DNA of 64,000 bases from Bacteroidota bacterium (GCA_018267965.1 JAFDXK010000005.1:310001-374000), one strand, 5' to 3'; shown: positions 43,710-53,048, counted from the stretch's first letter. Numbers and translations are program-made. The notes: generated by a model from the letters alone, not told the origin.

Positions 43710-43767
43710 GCGATGCTATATCATGCGATTGTTTTGGTAACAATTTCATAATGTAGCATCGCTTTTT
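43710..43767 (+). terminator. Large structured terminator-like hairpin
   Basis: The perfect arms GCGATGCTA and TAGCATCGC (extendable by three pairs) enclose about 29 bases that contain a second hairpin (ATTGTT / AACAAT), and the outer stem is followed by five Ts. It starts 30 bases after the coiled-coil gene and ends 25 bases before the response regulator gene. Confidence 0.6.
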
Positions 43768-43792
43768 AGTTCACATAAGCTAATATAATATT

Positions 43793-44500
43793 GTGGCGGA
43801 TTTAGATGAACATATGGAAGTGCTACCAGGCAAAATATTGATAGTAGATGATGAACCGGATATAGTAGAGTTCATCAGCTACAACCTCAAAGGCAAAGGG
43901 TATTTAATCTCAACTGCCCGCGATGGTGTAGAAGCTATCAGGAAAGCCAAAGATTTCAGGCCAGACTTGATTTTATTAGACATCATGATGCCTAATAAAG
44001 ACGGTATTCAGACTATCAAGGAATTGCGCCAGATGCCTGAATTTGAAGAAACTGCAATTATATTCCTTACTGCCCTCAGCGACGAGAAATCAGAAATAGA
44101 AGGCCTTAAAATAGGCGCAGATGATTATATAGCAAAACCTATCAAGCCTGAATTGTTAGCTACAAGGATACGCACTGCACTACGCAGAATGAGGAAAGAT
44201 GATGAACAAGACCAAAAACTCAACTTCGGCGACCTCGAGATCAACAAGACCAAGTTTACAGTTACATACAAAGGACAGGAAATCATACTGGCTAAAAAAG
44301 AATTTGAACTGCTTTCATTATTAGCTTCAAAACCCGGCCGTGTATTCTTACGCAATGAAATACTGCAAAGAGTATGGGGAACTGACGTGATTGTTGGCGA
44401 CCGTACTATTGATGTGCATATTCGTAAAATACGCCAGAAAATAGGCATTGATTTGATAACTACCGTAAAAGGCGTAGGTTATAAATTCGAAATGGTGTAG
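43793..44500 (+). CDS. OmpR/PhoB-type response regulator
   Basis: A 235-residue DNA-binding response regulator. The receiver domain has the acidic pair in IVDDEPD, the phospho-acceptor Asp in DLILLDIMMPN, and Lys in DDYIAKPIKPE; the C-terminal winged helix has GRVFLRNEILQRVWG and VGDRTIDVHIRKIRQKIG. The start is GTG at 43793; an in-frame ATG at 43814 is an alternative. The sensor kinase gene follows after 9 bases. The kinase is PhoR-like, but no phosphate genes are nearby, so the stimulus is unknown. Confidence 0.9.
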   Translation: MADLDEHMEVLPGKILIVDDEPDIVEFISYNLKGKGYLISTARDGVEAIRKAKDFRPDLILLDIMMPNKDGIQTIKELRQMPEFEETAIIFLTALSDEKSEIEGLKIGADDYIAKPIKPELLATRIRTALRRMRKDDEQDQKLNFGDLEINKTKFTVTYKGQEIILAKKEFELLSLLASKPGRVFLRNEILQRVWGTDVIVGDRTIDVHIRKIRQKIGIDLITTVKGVGYKFEMV

Positions 44501-44509
44501 TTTAGTACT

Positions 44510-45568
44510 ATGTCCACTGTATTAAACACCAAGAACCTTTCTCCAAGGCTTTTATCGTTTTTTACATCGGCAATAATGTCTGTCATTAATGCCTTATTGA
44601 GTCTGTTACTACGGCCACAATGGTATATTGCTTGTATTGTATTCATTGTAACATTCATCATTACTTATTGGCTATATTACTATACCCTGCAACGTTTCAT
44701 ATACAGAAAAATCAAGCTCATCTACAAACTCATTTATCAAACCAAGGCTACCAAACGAGAAGAGTTTTTCTACAATAATGTATTACCGCAAAAATCTATT
44801 GAAGAAGTGCGAGAAGACGTAGAAGAGTGGGCTATTCAAAAACGTAATGAGATTGAAGTACTTCGTGCGAATGAACAATTTCGTAAGGAGTTTTTGATGA
44901 ACCTGGCGCATGAATTAAGAACACCCGTTTTCACAGTTCAAGGTTATGTAGACACTCTCCTTGGCGGTGCTATTGACGACCCTAATGTGAATAGGAAATT
45001 TCTTACTAATGCAACTAAAGGCATTGACAGGCTTACTCGTCTTTTAGACGATCTGGATGAAATATCAAAACTGGAATCCGGCAAAGTACCTATCATACAA
45101 GAGCCATTCGTGATTCAGGATTTAGTAAAGGATGTCTATGAGGAACTTTCCTTAAGTGCTAAAAACAAAAATATCCAGTTGAACATCAAAAGTGGAACTG
45201 AGCGACCATTGGTTGTAAATGCAGATAAGCCTAAGATCAAACAGGTACTGGTTAACCTCATTGAAAATGCCATTAAATACGGCCATGAGAATGGCAACAT
45301 CACTGCAGGGTTTTATGAAGTAGATGGCAATCATATATATACAGAAATATCTGATGACGGACCTGGCATCAATGAAGAACACCTGCCCCGCATATTCGAG
45401 CGCTTTTATCGTGCCGACAGGAGCCGCAGCCGCGAAATTGGCGGTACAGGACTTGGATTGGCTATCGTTAAACACATCATTGAAGCACACGGACAAACAG
45501 TTACAGTACGCAGCACACCTAATGTAGGCTCTTCATTTGGCTTTACACTTGATAAAGGCAAAGAATAG
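44510..45568 (+). CDS. Sensor histidine kinase (PhoR-like)
   Basis: A 352-residue membrane kinase paired with the response regulator. Two N-terminal hydrophobic helices (about 14-32 and 38-57) leave almost no periplasmic loop, so it probably senses within the membrane or from the cytosol. HisKA domain: [21 protein letters not shown] with the phospho-His; ATPase domain: [11 protein letters not shown] (N box), EISDDGPGI (G1), [28 protein letters not shown] (F and G2). The end overlaps only the unused upstream extension of the next gene. Confidence 0.9.
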   Translation: MSTVLNTKNLSPRLLSFFTSAIMSVINALLSLLLRPQWYIACIVFIVTFIITYWLYYYTLQRFIYRKIKLIYKLIYQTKATKREEFFYNNVLPQKSIEEVREDVEEWAIQKRNEIEVLRANEQFRKEFLMNLAHELRTPVFTVQGYVDTLLGGAIDDPNVNRKFLTNATKGIDRLTRLLDDLDEISKLESGKVPIIQEPFVIQDLVKDVYEELSLSAKNKNIQLNIKSGTERPLVVNADKPKIKQVLVNLIENAIKYGHENGNITAGFYEVDGNHIYTEISDDGPGINEEHLPRIFERFYRADRSRSREIGGTGLGLAIVKHIIEAHGQTVTVRSTPNVGSSFGFTLDKGKE

Positions 45569-45632
45569 CATCTATTTTTTCAAATATTCATCTTCTTACC
45601 TTAGTTTCGCGGCGCAACAACAGCAAATAATA

Positions 45633-46904
45633 ATGACTCCGCAGAAGATAACAATGGGCGCAGATGGCCGCTTGAATGTACCAGAATATCCAATCATACC
45701 ATTTATTGAAGGTGATGGCATAGGACCCGATGTATGGAGTGCCAGTAAAAAAGTACTGGACGCTGCTGTAGAAAAATGTTATGGCGGCAAAAGAAAAATT
45801 GAATGGATAGAGATGCTGGCCGGCGAAAAAGCATTCAAGCAAACAGGTGAATGGTTACCTGCTGCAACGCTTGATACCGCCAAAGAATATATAGTATCTA
45901 TAAAAGGCCCGCTAACTACACCTGTAGGTGGCGGCATCCGTTCATTAAACGTTGCCCTAAGACAGGAATTAGACTTATATGTTTGTCTTCGTCCTGTACA
46001 ATGGTTTCATGGTGTACCTTCTCCGGTTGTTCATCCTGAAAAAGTGGACATGGTTATATTCCGTGAGAATACAGAAGATATTTATGCAGGTATAGAATTC
46101 AACTACGACAGTCCTGAAGCTGTAAAATTGCTTGAGTTCCTGGTAGAAGAATTGGGCGTTTCTAAGAAAATACGTTTCCCTGAAACTACTTCTTTTGGGA
46201 TCAAACCTGTATCCAAAGAAGGTACAGAAAGATTAGTGCGTTCCGCAATTCAATATGCTCTAGAACATAACCGTAGCTCTGTTGCTCTGGTACACAAAGG
46301 CAACATCATGAAGTTCACTGAAGGTGGTTTCAAGAAATGGGGTTATGATTTAGCTGTTCGCGAATTCGGTGATAAAGTGTACACATGGGAGCAATGGGAA
46401 GCCACTAAAAAAGCGAAAGGTGAAGAAGCTGCCAACGATGAGCTGCAAATTGCTGTTGCCAGCCACAAGCTCATCATTAAAGATGTAATTGCTGATAACT
46501 TCCTGCAACAAATACTTCTGGCACCACAAGACTATTCTGTCATAGCAACACTTAACTTAAACGGCGATTATATATCCGATGCTTTGGCTGCAGCGGTAGG
46601 TGGCATTGGCATAGCACCGGGCGCAAACATCAACTACCATACAGGCCATGCCGTATTTGAAGCGACTCACGGCACAGCTCCGCGCTTTGCCAATACTGAT
46701 AGCATGAACCCGTCGTCACTGTTATTAAGCGGTGTGATGATGCTGGAATACATGGGCTGGAAAGAAGCTGCTGATTGCATTACCAAAGGCTTGAGCTTGG
46801 CTATCATGCGCAAGAGGGTTACAGTTGATTTCTACAACCTGATGCACGATGCTACTTTACTTAAAACAAGTGAGTTTGCATTAGAGATCATCAAAAACCT
46901 GTAA
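45633..46904 (+). CDS. icd: NADP-dependent isocitrate dehydrogenase, E. coli type
   Basis: Second isocitrate dehydrogenase of the window, a 423-residue protein of the prokaryotic homodimeric class. [24 protein letters not shown] includes the substrate-site Ser equivalent to E. coli Ser113 (target of AceK), and [13 protein letters not shown] and [11 protein letters not shown] are conserved. A longer frame starts at 45537 inside the kinase gene; I choose the ATG at 45633 (MTPQKITMG). It shows no close likeness to the enzyme at 21218, and the two belong to different subfamilies. The deoC ATG overlaps its stop by one base. Confidence 0.92.
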   Translation: MTPQKITMGADGRLNVPEYPIIPFIEGDGIGPDVWSASKKVLDAAVEKCYGGKRKIEWIEMLAGEKAFKQTGEWLPAATLDTAKEYIVSIKGPLTTPVGGGIRSLNVALRQELDLYVCLRPVQWFHGVPSPVVHPEKVDMVIFRENTEDIYAGIEFNYDSPEAVKLLEFLVEELGVSKKIRFPETTSFGIKPVSKEGTERLVRSAIQYALEHNRSSVALVHKGNIMKFTEGGFKKWGYDLAVREFGDKVYTWEQWEATKKAKGEEAANDELQIAVASHKLIIKDVIADNFLQQILLAPQDYSVIATLNLNGDYISDALAAAVGGIGIAPGANINYHTGHAVFEATHGTAPRFANTDSMNPSSLLLSGVMMLEYMGWKEAADCITKGLSLAIMRKRVTVDFYNLMHDATLLKTSEFALEIIKNL

Positions 46905-47566
46905 TGCAAAACATTGCTTCTTATATAGACCATACTGTACTAAAACCTACAACAACAGAAGCAGATATTGTACGACTTTGTAATGAAGCCATTCATTATC
47001 ATTTTATTGCAGTTTGCGTACCACCTTGCTACGTGGCATTAGCGAAAGAACATTTAAAAGATACTAAAGTAAAAATCGCTACAGTTGTTGGCTTTCCTTT
47101 AGGCTATAATACTGTTGTATCCAAACTGAAGGAAATAGAAGAGGCCTGTTCCTTAGGTGCAGATGAAATAGATACGGTACATAATATTGCTAAGCTAAAA
47201 AGTGCTGATTGGATATATTTAGAAGAAGAAATCAGATTATGTACTGAGGCCATACATCAAAAAGACAAAATCATTAAAGTAATTATTGAAAGTGGTGTAT
47301 TGACTCAGGAAGAGTTGATAAAATGCTGCCAAATATATGCTCCTTTAGGCATCGATTTCATGAAAACATCTACAGGTTTTGCTGAAACAGGCGCAACAAT
47401 TGAAGCGGTACGAATAATGAGAGCTAACCTACCCTCTCATATACAAATCAAAGCTTCTGGCGGTATAAGGGATTATGCTTCTGCAAAACAGTACATCGAT
47501 GCAGGGGCTACACGCATAGGCACTTCTTCAGGCATTCAAATAGTTAAAGAAAGTAACGTATTTTAG
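46904..47566 (+). CDS. deoC: Deoxyribose-phosphate aldolase
   Basis: Cleaves 2-deoxyribose 5-phosphate to glyceraldehyde 3-phosphate and acetaldehyde in deoxynucleoside breakdown. The 220-residue protein has YIDHTVLKPTTTEADIVRLC at the N-terminus, IDFMKTSTGF with the Schiff-base Lys, and IKASGGIRDYASA with the second catalytic Lys. It is translationally coupled to the upstream isocitrate dehydrogenase gene (one-base overlap) and followed after 7 bases by the SPOR-like gene. Identification is secure. Confidence 0.95.
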   Translation: MQNIASYIDHTVLKPTTTEADIVRLCNEAIHYHFIAVCVPPCYVALAKEHLKDTKVKIATVVGFPLGYNTVVSKLKEIEEACSLGADEIDTVHNIAKLKSADWIYLEEEIRLCTEAIHQKDKIIKVIIESGVLTQEELIKCCQIYAPLGIDFMKTSTGFAETGATIEAVRIMRANLPSHIQIKASGGIRDYASAKQYIDAGATRIGTSSGIQIVKESNVF

Positions 47567-47573
47567 CGGCTGA

Positions 47574-48008
47574 ATGAAGCCACAACCTTCTTATATATTA
47601 TTCATCTTATTATTCCTATCAGCTTTTGCCTCCAAAGCACAGGTTACCGCTTCTAATTATGTAGCACCTCACGGTGTGATAGTACATGCAGACTCAAGGC
47701 TTGACATCCTGATGAGAAAATACCGAAACGTTCAGTTGGGTGTTATCCGTTCGGGTTCGGGCTTCAGGGTACAGATATATAATGGTAACGACAGGGTAAA
47801 AGCAAATGACATTAAGATAAGTTTCATCAGGCGCTATCCTAATGTAAAAACCTATATGACCTACGTACAACCGCAATTCAGGGTAAAGGTGGGTGATTTC
47901 AGAACACGCGCCGAAGCTTATAAATTCTATGTTGAAGTAAGCAATTATTTCGACCCTTGTATGATAGTACCCGACATCATTGTTATTAATACATTGCAAG
48001 ATGATTGA
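47574..48008 (+). CDS. Exported SPOR-domain-like protein
   Basis: A 144-residue protein with a signal peptide (YILFILLFLSAFASKAQ). The mature part has two repeats of a SPOR-like betaalphabeta unit: GVIRSGSGFRVQIYNGNDRVKANDIKI and YVQPQFRVKVGDFRTRAEAYKFYVEVSNYF. SPOR domains bind denuded peptidoglycan glycans at division sites. It shares 8 bases with the amidohydrolase gene that follows, an overlap that suggests coupled expression. Confidence 0.78.
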   Translation: MKPQPSYILFILLFLSAFASKAQVTASNYVAPHGVIVHADSRLDILMRKYRNVQLGVIRSGSGFRVQIYNGNDRVKANDIKISFIRRYPNVKTYMTYVQPQFRVKVGDFRTRAEAYKFYVEVSNYFDPCMIVPDIIVINTLQDD

Positions 48009-49182
48009 TCAAATTCGAGCCAAAGCAGAACGATATTTTCCTGAAGTACAGGCTTTTCGCCATCATATACATTCTCATCCTGAGCTTTCTTTTCAGGAAG
48101 TGAACACAGCTGCATATATAGCTAAACAACTCACTGATTGGGGCATACCTCATCAAACAGGCATTGCCGGCACAGGTATAGTTGCATTAATTGAAGGAAA
48201 GAATCCGGGGAAGAAATGTATTGCATTACGTGCTGATATGGATGCACTGCCTATACACGAAGCGAATGACACAACATACCGTTCTCAAAACGATGGCGTG
48301 ATGCATGCATGCGGGCATGATGTACATAGCAGTTGTTTGTTGGGTACAGCCAAAATATTGAACGAATTAAAGAATGAATTTGAAGGGACGGTAAAACTTA
48401 TTTTTCAACCCGGCGAAGAAAAACATCCCGGCGGTGCCAGCCTGATGATAAAAGCAGGCGTGTTGGAAAATCCTAAACCCTCTGCCATTTTTGCTTTACA
48501 CGTATATCCTCACTTGCCATCAGGTGTTGCAGGTTTCCGTGCAGGACAATACATGGCAGCTACAGATGAGATTTACATTACAATAGAAGGCAAAGGTGGC
48601 CACGCCGCCCTGCCCCATCAGGCTATCGATCCTATAGCCACATCCGCACAGGTCATTACTGCATTACAACAAGTCGTTTCAAGAAAGAGCAATCCATTAA
48701 TGCCTTGCGTACTCACATTCGGTAAAATATCAGGCGGGTTTACGAATAATGTTATACCTGACAAAGTAGAATTGGAAGGCACGCTCCGCACCATGAATGA
48801 AAAATGGCGCTATGAAGCCCATCAGTGGATAAAAGACATTACGGAAAATGTATGCAATGCGTACGGTGCTAAAGTAACGGTTAATATACCTCCGGGTTAT
48901 CCTTCATTATTCAACGACCCTGCATTAACTGCTGAAGCAGAAGCATGGGCTAAAGCATATATCGGTGATGAAAATGTCCGCACATTAGATATGCGCATGG
49001 CAGGAGAAGACTTTAGCTTCTACACACACCATGTTCCGGGTTGCTTCTTCCGTATAGGCACAAATAAGAACAACGAACTGTATACAGCACCTGTACATAA
49101 TGCTAAATTTGACATTGACGAAAACGCAATGAAAACGGGAGTTGGCTTATTCTGCTGGCTTACTTTGAATGCTCTGAAATAA
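48001..49182 (+). CDS. M20-family amidohydrolase (hippurate/N-acyl-amino-acid hydrolase type)
   Basis: Metal-dependent cleavage of an N-acyl amino acid or related amide. The 393-residue protein has FRHHIHSHPELSFQEVNTA, ALRADMDALPIHEAND and HACGHDVHSSCLLGTAKIL (metal-binding Cys and His of the hippurate hydrolase group), and FQPGEEKHPGGASLMIKAG with the catalytic Glu. I start at the ATG at 48001 because the seven extra codons upstream lie inside the SPOR gene. Its stop abuts the convergent ketosynthase gene with no gap. Exact substrate is not predictable. Confidence 0.9.
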   Translation: MIDQIRAKAERYFPEVQAFRHHIHSHPELSFQEVNTAAYIAKQLTDWGIPHQTGIAGTGIVALIEGKNPGKKCIALRADMDALPIHEANDTTYRSQNDGVMHACGHDVHSSCLLGTAKILNELKNEFEGTVKLIFQPGEEKHPGGASLMIKAGVLENPKPSAIFALHVYPHLPSGVAGFRAGQYMAATDEIYITIEGKGGHAALPHQAIDPIATSAQVITALQQVVSRKSNPLMPCVLTFGKISGGFTNNVIPDKVELEGTLRTMNEKWRYEAHQWIKDITENVCNAYGAKVTVNIPPGYPSLFNDPALTAEAEAWAKAYIGDENVRTLDMRMAGEDFSFYTHHVPGCFFRIGTNKNNELYTAPVHNAKFDIDENAMKTGVGLFCWLTLNALK

Positions 49183-50325
49183 TTACACTTTTGCCCATAA
49201 GGCTGTGGCATTACAACCTCCGAATCCTGAGGCGGTTTTCAGTACGTAATTGATTGCAGTATTTTGCAGTTGGGTAGTTATATTCAACGCTACTGACACT
49301 CCATTATTTTGGTAACCTAACGATGGTATGAGCTGTTGATTTCTTATTGCTTCAATAATGACAGCACTCTCCATAACACCTGCAGCTCCCAAAGTGTGTC
49401 CTGTATAGCCCTTAAAGCTATGCATAGGCCTTGTGTCTAATCCGCATAAACCAAAAGCTTTTGCTTCCATCTCATCATTGTAAGGTGTTCCTGTTCCATG
49501 CGCAGAAAGCATATCTATTTGTGATGAAGGAACATTCGCCTCTTTCAACGTTTTATTGATTGCTAATGCTAATTCCTCACCTGTTCTTGACGGGCCCGAT
49601 ATATGATTAGCGTCATTCGAGCTTGCACCTGCTACTATCTTAGCCAAAGGATTATCACCTGGCTCTGAAGATAAAATAATAGTTGCCCCGGCCTCTCCAA
49701 GATTGATACCTTTTCTATCAGCATCAAACGGTCTGCAAGGTTCATCTGCTATGGCATGAAAAGACTGAAACCCGTTCAACACAAATTGTGTGAACCTATC
49801 ACAGCCTATAACAACAGCATTTTTATACCTGCCAGCTTGCAACAGACGCATAGCATAAGTCGTTGCTAACACACCAGACACACAGGCATGAGATACAATT
49901 ATAGGTTTATGTTTATTAAAGCCTAATACATCAGCAATAATTTCAGCACTGGCAGCAATCTGAATACGTTCATCTGGCATCATATCCAACCATTCTATGT
50001 TGCCTTTAGTAGTAGATAGGATTACAACAGTATCGTCAGCATTCAACTCATCGTTGCATTCCCCCAGTGCAGCTTTTGCAGAAAACAAGGCCAACTGCTC
50101 AAACGTAGACAAGGGCTTAATATATTTTGCCTGTGCCTGTATATACTGCCATTGAGAAGCATCTATTTTGGAAGAATAAAATGGCGATTTACTATATGCC
50201 GCATCGTTATATTGCTTAATAGCTGTAGTGCCCTGCTCCACTGCTTTCCAATGAGATTGTGTATTTAACCCCAATGAAGATGTAATATTTGTCGCTATCG
50301 CGTAAACCGGTTTTATTGCAGCCAT
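49183..50325 (-). CDS. Beta-ketoacyl-ACP synthase (KAS I/II-like)
   Basis: Condensing enzyme of about 380 residues, last in the leftward acyl-chain operon. IVSHACVSGVLATTYAM has the nucleophilic Cys, LSAHGTGTPYNDEMEAKAFG the first His, and FKGYTGHTLGAAGVMESAVII the second His, so the C-H-H triad is complete. It is somewhat shorter than FabF and divergent, as are ketosynthases of specialised lipid or pigment pathways. I start at the ATG at 50325; a TTG at 50337 is in frame. It overlaps the thioesterase gene by 13 bases. Likely extends a specialised acyl-ACP, but the product is unknown. Confidence 0.85.
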   Translation of the reverse strand: MAAIKPVYAIATNITSSLGLNTQSHWKAVEQGTTAIKQYNDAAYSKSPFYSSKIDASQWQYIQAQAKYIKPLSTFEQLALFSAKAALGECNDELNADDTVVILSTTKGNIEWLDMMPDERIQIAASAEIIADVLGFNKHKPIIVSHACVSGVLATTYAMRLLQAGRYKNAVVIGCDRFTQFVLNGFQSFHAIADEPCRPFDADRKGINLGEAGATIILSSEPGDNPLAKIVAGASSNDANHISGPSRTGEELALAINKTLKEANVPSSQIDMLSAHGTGTPYNDEMEAKAFGLCGLDTRPMHSFKGYTGHTLGAAGVMESAVIIEAIRNQQLIPSLGYQNNGVSVALNITTQLQNTAINYVLKTASGFGGCNATALWAKV

Positions 50326-50759
50326 TTCTTTTTCCAATCTATCATAAACTGCGGGAGTGTCAGCATTAGCTCAAGATTCTCTCTATGCATAAATACCTGC
50401 ATTGAATTACCACTGGCTACCTGCTCGTTTGTTGCTGCATCATATATTGCATAATGAAACAACAATTTTGCAGCAGGGGTGTCTTCAAAAGTCGTTTCCA
50501 GCCTGATGCGGTGTCCGTATCTTAAAATACGCCTGTAATCACATTGTAGTTTGATAATAGGTACAACAATATCATTGCGGTAAAAATCAAGATATTTCAG
50601 CCCATATTCACGGCCAAAGGCCTCACGTCCATCCTCAAAATACCTTACAAAATGTCCGTGCCACACTATACCCAACGGGTCAGCTTCACTAAATTTCACT
50701 TCCATCTCTTCCGTATGGGTAAGTGTCTTGCCTTTGAATTGTTTTGTTATTTTTCCCAA
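50313..50759 (-). CDS. Hotdog-fold acyl thioesterase (4HBT type)
   Basis: A 148-residue hotdog protein. EMEVKFSEADPLGIVWHGHFVRYFEDGREAFGREYGL is the 4-hydroxybenzoyl-CoA thioesterase signature, with the catalytic Asp in EADPLG and the WHGHF motif. The apparent start is TTG at 50759, favoured by the 13-base overlap with the upstream gene; a later ATG at about residue 18 would cut the family N-terminus. In an ACP/ketosynthase operon it probably releases or edits acyl chains. Confidence 0.82.
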   Translation of the reverse strand: MGKITKQFKGKTLTHTEEMEVKFSEADPLGIVWHGHFVRYFEDGREAFGREYGLKYLDFYRNDIVVPIIKLQCDYRRILRYGHRIRLETTFEDTPAAKLLFHYAIYDAATNEQVASGNSMQVFMHRENLELMLTLPQFMIDWKKKWLQ

Positions 50760-51382
50760 CTTCTCCAGTCTTCTTTAATACTCTTTGTAACGTTCATAAA
50801 AGTTTTAGCCCAGTAGTTTCTGAAGCCGAAACCACCACTTTTACCTTCCATTCTTTTGGTAAGTAATACAGTTTTTGTTTTCATATCTACAAAGGTTACC
50901 CACATAGAAGCCATCTCCCTGCCTTTACTCATACCTTCTACAATAAACATCATCCCAATGCCTGAATTACCTTTGAAATCATATTTCTTTACCAATGCTG
51001 CAACCTTCTCTGCCGTAAGAGTCTGATATAAGTTACCATCGCTCTCAAAGAAATTACCCTTAAGGCTGTTATTGGCCTTTTCGGTTACATCTATGGCATA
51101 ACTTACCTCTGTACGCCTTACAGCATCAGCAACTTTATACCTGTCTTTCTCATTCACAAATAACGTGTTCCATGCTGGAAAATATTTATCTCTCATTTGA
51201 CTATTAGTGATCTCACCAGCATCTTTCCATTGCGCTGCATCGCCGATAAAGTGCAATTGAGAAAAATCAAGTCCGAGCCACGTAATCGGAACATTTGCGT
51301 CAAATACGTCTGAAGTTTTATTTTGTGCATTCACAACAAATGAAAACAAAACTGCAACAAGTAATATCATTAGCTTTCTCAT
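50747..51382 (-). CDS. Exported hypothetical protein of the acyl-chain operon
   Basis: A 211-residue protein with a signal peptide (RKLMILLVAVLFSFVVNAQ), hence periplasmic or outer-membrane-associated. The mature domain (ITWLGLDFSQLHFIGDAAQW; GNSGIGMMFIVEGMSKGREM; SMWVTFVDMKTKTVLLTKRM) is alpha/beta and looks compact, but I recognise no family. I use the ATG at 51382; the frame is open 15 codons further upstream. It is flanked by cytosolic acyl enzymes with overlapping ends, so it may handle the finished lipid or pigment outside the membrane. Confidence 0.6.
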   Translation of the reverse strand: MRKLMILLVAVLFSFVVNAQNKTSDVFDANVPITWLGLDFSQLHFIGDAAQWKDAGEITNSQMRDKYFPAWNTLFVNEKDRYKVADAVRRTEVSYAIDVTEKANNSLKGNFFESDGNLYQTLTAEKVAALVKKYDFKGNSGIGMMFIVEGMSKGREMASMWVTFVDMKTKTVLLTKRMEGKSGGFGFRNYWAKTFMNVTKSIKEDWRSWEK

Positions 51383-51393
51383 AAATAATAGAT

Positions 51394-51813
51394 TTAAGAT
51401 TCTTGCAAGAATATTTTGAGTTCGCAATTAGCTATTTCTATATCATTATTATAAACAGTGCCTTGTACAATATGCACATTCATCACTTGATTCTTGAATA
51501 CTATCTCTGTGGTGATAATGTCTCCCACTTTCGGCAGTTGCATCACATTCAGGTTTTTCAGTGCTCCTATATAACCTATAACAGGTTGTTTGCCTGATTG
51601 TTTGGCATGATAGCCCGTACCTGCTGCTGCAGTTTGTGCCATATTCTCTACCAAACCCGGTTCGGTAAACATTCCATTATTTACAAACAAGTGCCCTTCC
51701 CTTATTTCAAACTTAGTTCTTGATACCTGTTCAGTAGCATCAACAATCTCATCAACCATTACAAACGGTGGACGCTGTGGCAGGTATTGTGTTATATTTT
51801 CTGTTGCTATCAT
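51394..51813 (-). CDS. 3-hydroxyacyl-ACP dehydratase-like hotdog protein
   Basis: A 139-residue FabZ/FabA-like hotdog protein. ITQYLPQRPPFVMVDEIVDATEQ is the usual N-terminus, GHLFVNNGMFTEPGLVENMAQTAAAG the central block with the Glu of the dehydratase site. The normal FabZ His is not clear: FabZ has HFPxxPxxPG, while here the equivalent reads LFVNNGMFTEPG, so activity may be altered. I choose the ATG at 51813 over a TTG at 51822. It overlaps the acyltransferase gene by four bases. Confidence 0.75.
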   Translation of the reverse strand: MIATENITQYLPQRPPFVMVDEIVDATEQVSRTKFEIREGHLFVNNGMFTEPGLVENMAQTAAAGTGYHAKQSGKQPVIGYIGALKNLNVMQLPKVGDIITTEIVFKNQVMNVHIVQGTVYNNDIEIANCELKIFLQES

Positions 51814-52700
51814 TTTTTCCAAAAGTCGAAATAGTTAAACCATTGTTCCGGATACTTCTTCAACATCTTTTCTAACAAGCTCACATAATCGTCCAGCATC
51901 ACTTCCATCCCTGTTGTGCCTCTACCCTCATAAACCTTTCCCGGAAATGCGTAAAAATGGTAGTGAAAATTAGTCTCTTTGAAGGCAAAAACAAAGCAAA
52001 CAGGTGCTTTTAATTTAGACGCTAGTATAAATGGCCCCGCAGGGAAATTGGCAGTTTCCCCAAGAAAATCATGTTGCATGATGCGGTTGCCGGGGCGAAA
52101 CCTGTCTGCATGCAAGCAAATCAACTCATTACGGTTGAGTGCTGCTGACATTTCATATATGTGCGACTGGTCTTCTCTGATGAAAATGATATTGAAAGAA
52201 CGTTTATTATCGAACTTTTCCATGTAGGCTTTCAACTGTTCACCTTCGCCATCATACATTACAATATTGATGGGTGCGCCTACCCTTTTTAGTAAATGTC
52301 CTGCAACTTCCCAGTTACCCAAATGGGCACTCACCAATACCCCTCCCTTACCGTCGGCAACAAGTTTATCTATATTTTCTACTCCTTCGTGAGCAAAAGT
52401 CAGTTTATGTTTAACACCCGACAGTACAGCTATCTTATCTATAATAGTCTGCCCGAAAATGATAAGATTTTTTCTAACAAGTTTCCTTGATTTGCTTTTA
52501 TCAAATCCCAACCTTTGCTCATACAAGTAACGCAGGGGCTTTGTTGCAGACCTTACAAACAGCAGATAATACAACGTCACGAAACGAAGCAACGCATAAG
52601 CAGATTTTAAGCCACCTGTATTTAGCAGCCATACAAATATTTTATAACCTAAGGGTGTACCTTTTGAGCGACCTTGCCAAGTATGAGAATTATCAGGCAT
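51810..52700 (-). CDS. LpxL/HtrB-like lysophospholipid acyltransferase
   Basis: A 296-residue inner-membrane-associated acyltransferase. GGVLVSAHLGNWEVAGHLL carries the HxxxxE catalytic motif; HADRFRPGNRIMQHDFLGETANFPAGPFILASKLKAPV is the substrate block of the LpxL family. A hydrophobic N-terminal stretch fits membrane attachment. Its place right after an ACP gene (8-base overlap) suggests that it uses the dedicated acyl-ACP. Acceptor could be lipid A, an aminolipid or a pigment head group. Confidence 0.85.
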   Translation of the reverse strand: MPDNSHTWQGRSKGTPLGYKIFVWLLNTGGLKSAYALLRFVTLYYLLFVRSATKPLRYLYEQRLGFDKSKSRKLVRKNLIIFGQTIIDKIAVLSGVKHKLTFAHEGVENIDKLVADGKGGVLVSAHLGNWEVAGHLLKRVGAPINIVMYDGEGEQLKAYMEKFDNKRSFNIIFIREDQSHIYEMSAALNRNELICLHADRFRPGNRIMQHDFLGETANFPAGPFILASKLKAPVCFVFAFKETNFHYHFYAFPGKVYEGRGTTGMEVMLDDYVSLLEKMLKKYPEQWFNYFDFWKK

Positions 52701-52947
52701 TTGCTATCTGCAAACGATTTTCTACATAATCGTAAAAATCCTGAACAGTAACCATGTGTTGGAAATCTTCAGGTTTTACTTTGAAACCGAAGTTTTGTTC
52801 TATTACTACCACCAGATCGATATAGTCGAGGCTATCTAAATCTAAAGTAGCTTTCAGGTCGGCACCGGGAGTTATGGCTGATTCATCCACTTCAAAATCT
52901 TCAACCATAAATGTATTTATCCTGCTGATAATCTCCTGTTTATCCAT
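52693..52947 (-). CDS. Acyl carrier protein
   Basis: An 84-residue acidic carrier protein; LDLDSLDYIDLVVVIEQNFG holds the phosphopantetheine Ser39 in the DSL motif. The frame is open upstream to 53010, but the ATG at 52947 gives a normal-length ACP, and a -7 element at 53019-53026 would lie too close to the longer start. It is the first gene of the acyl-chain operon (ACP, acyltransferase, dehydratase, exported protein, thioesterase, ketosynthase). Confidence 0.92.
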   Translation of the reverse strand: MDKQEIISRINTFMVEDFEVDESAITPGADLKATLDLDSLDYIDLVVVIEQNFGFKVKPEDFQHMVTVQDFYDYVENRLQIANA

Positions 52948-53018
52948 ATCGCTTATAAACGTTAAGGGGTAATACGTTATATAAAAAATTAACTCATGCC
53001 ATTTTATCAATAGCAGGG

Positions 53019-53026
53019 CAAATTTA
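53019..53026 (-). promoter_or_regulatory. -7 promoter element of the acyl-chain operon
   Basis: Minus-strand TAAATTTG, an exact TAnnTTTG match, 72 bases before the ACP ATG at 52947. No -33 element is clear. Confidence 0.4.
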
Positions 53027-53048
53027 CAAAAATTAGGGAATAGATATA

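Noticed and set aside
45537-45632. Longer N-terminus of the second isocitrate dehydrogenase
   Set aside because: The extra 32 codons overlap the histidine kinase gene and are rich in Gln, Ser and Phe, unlike the family N-terminus.
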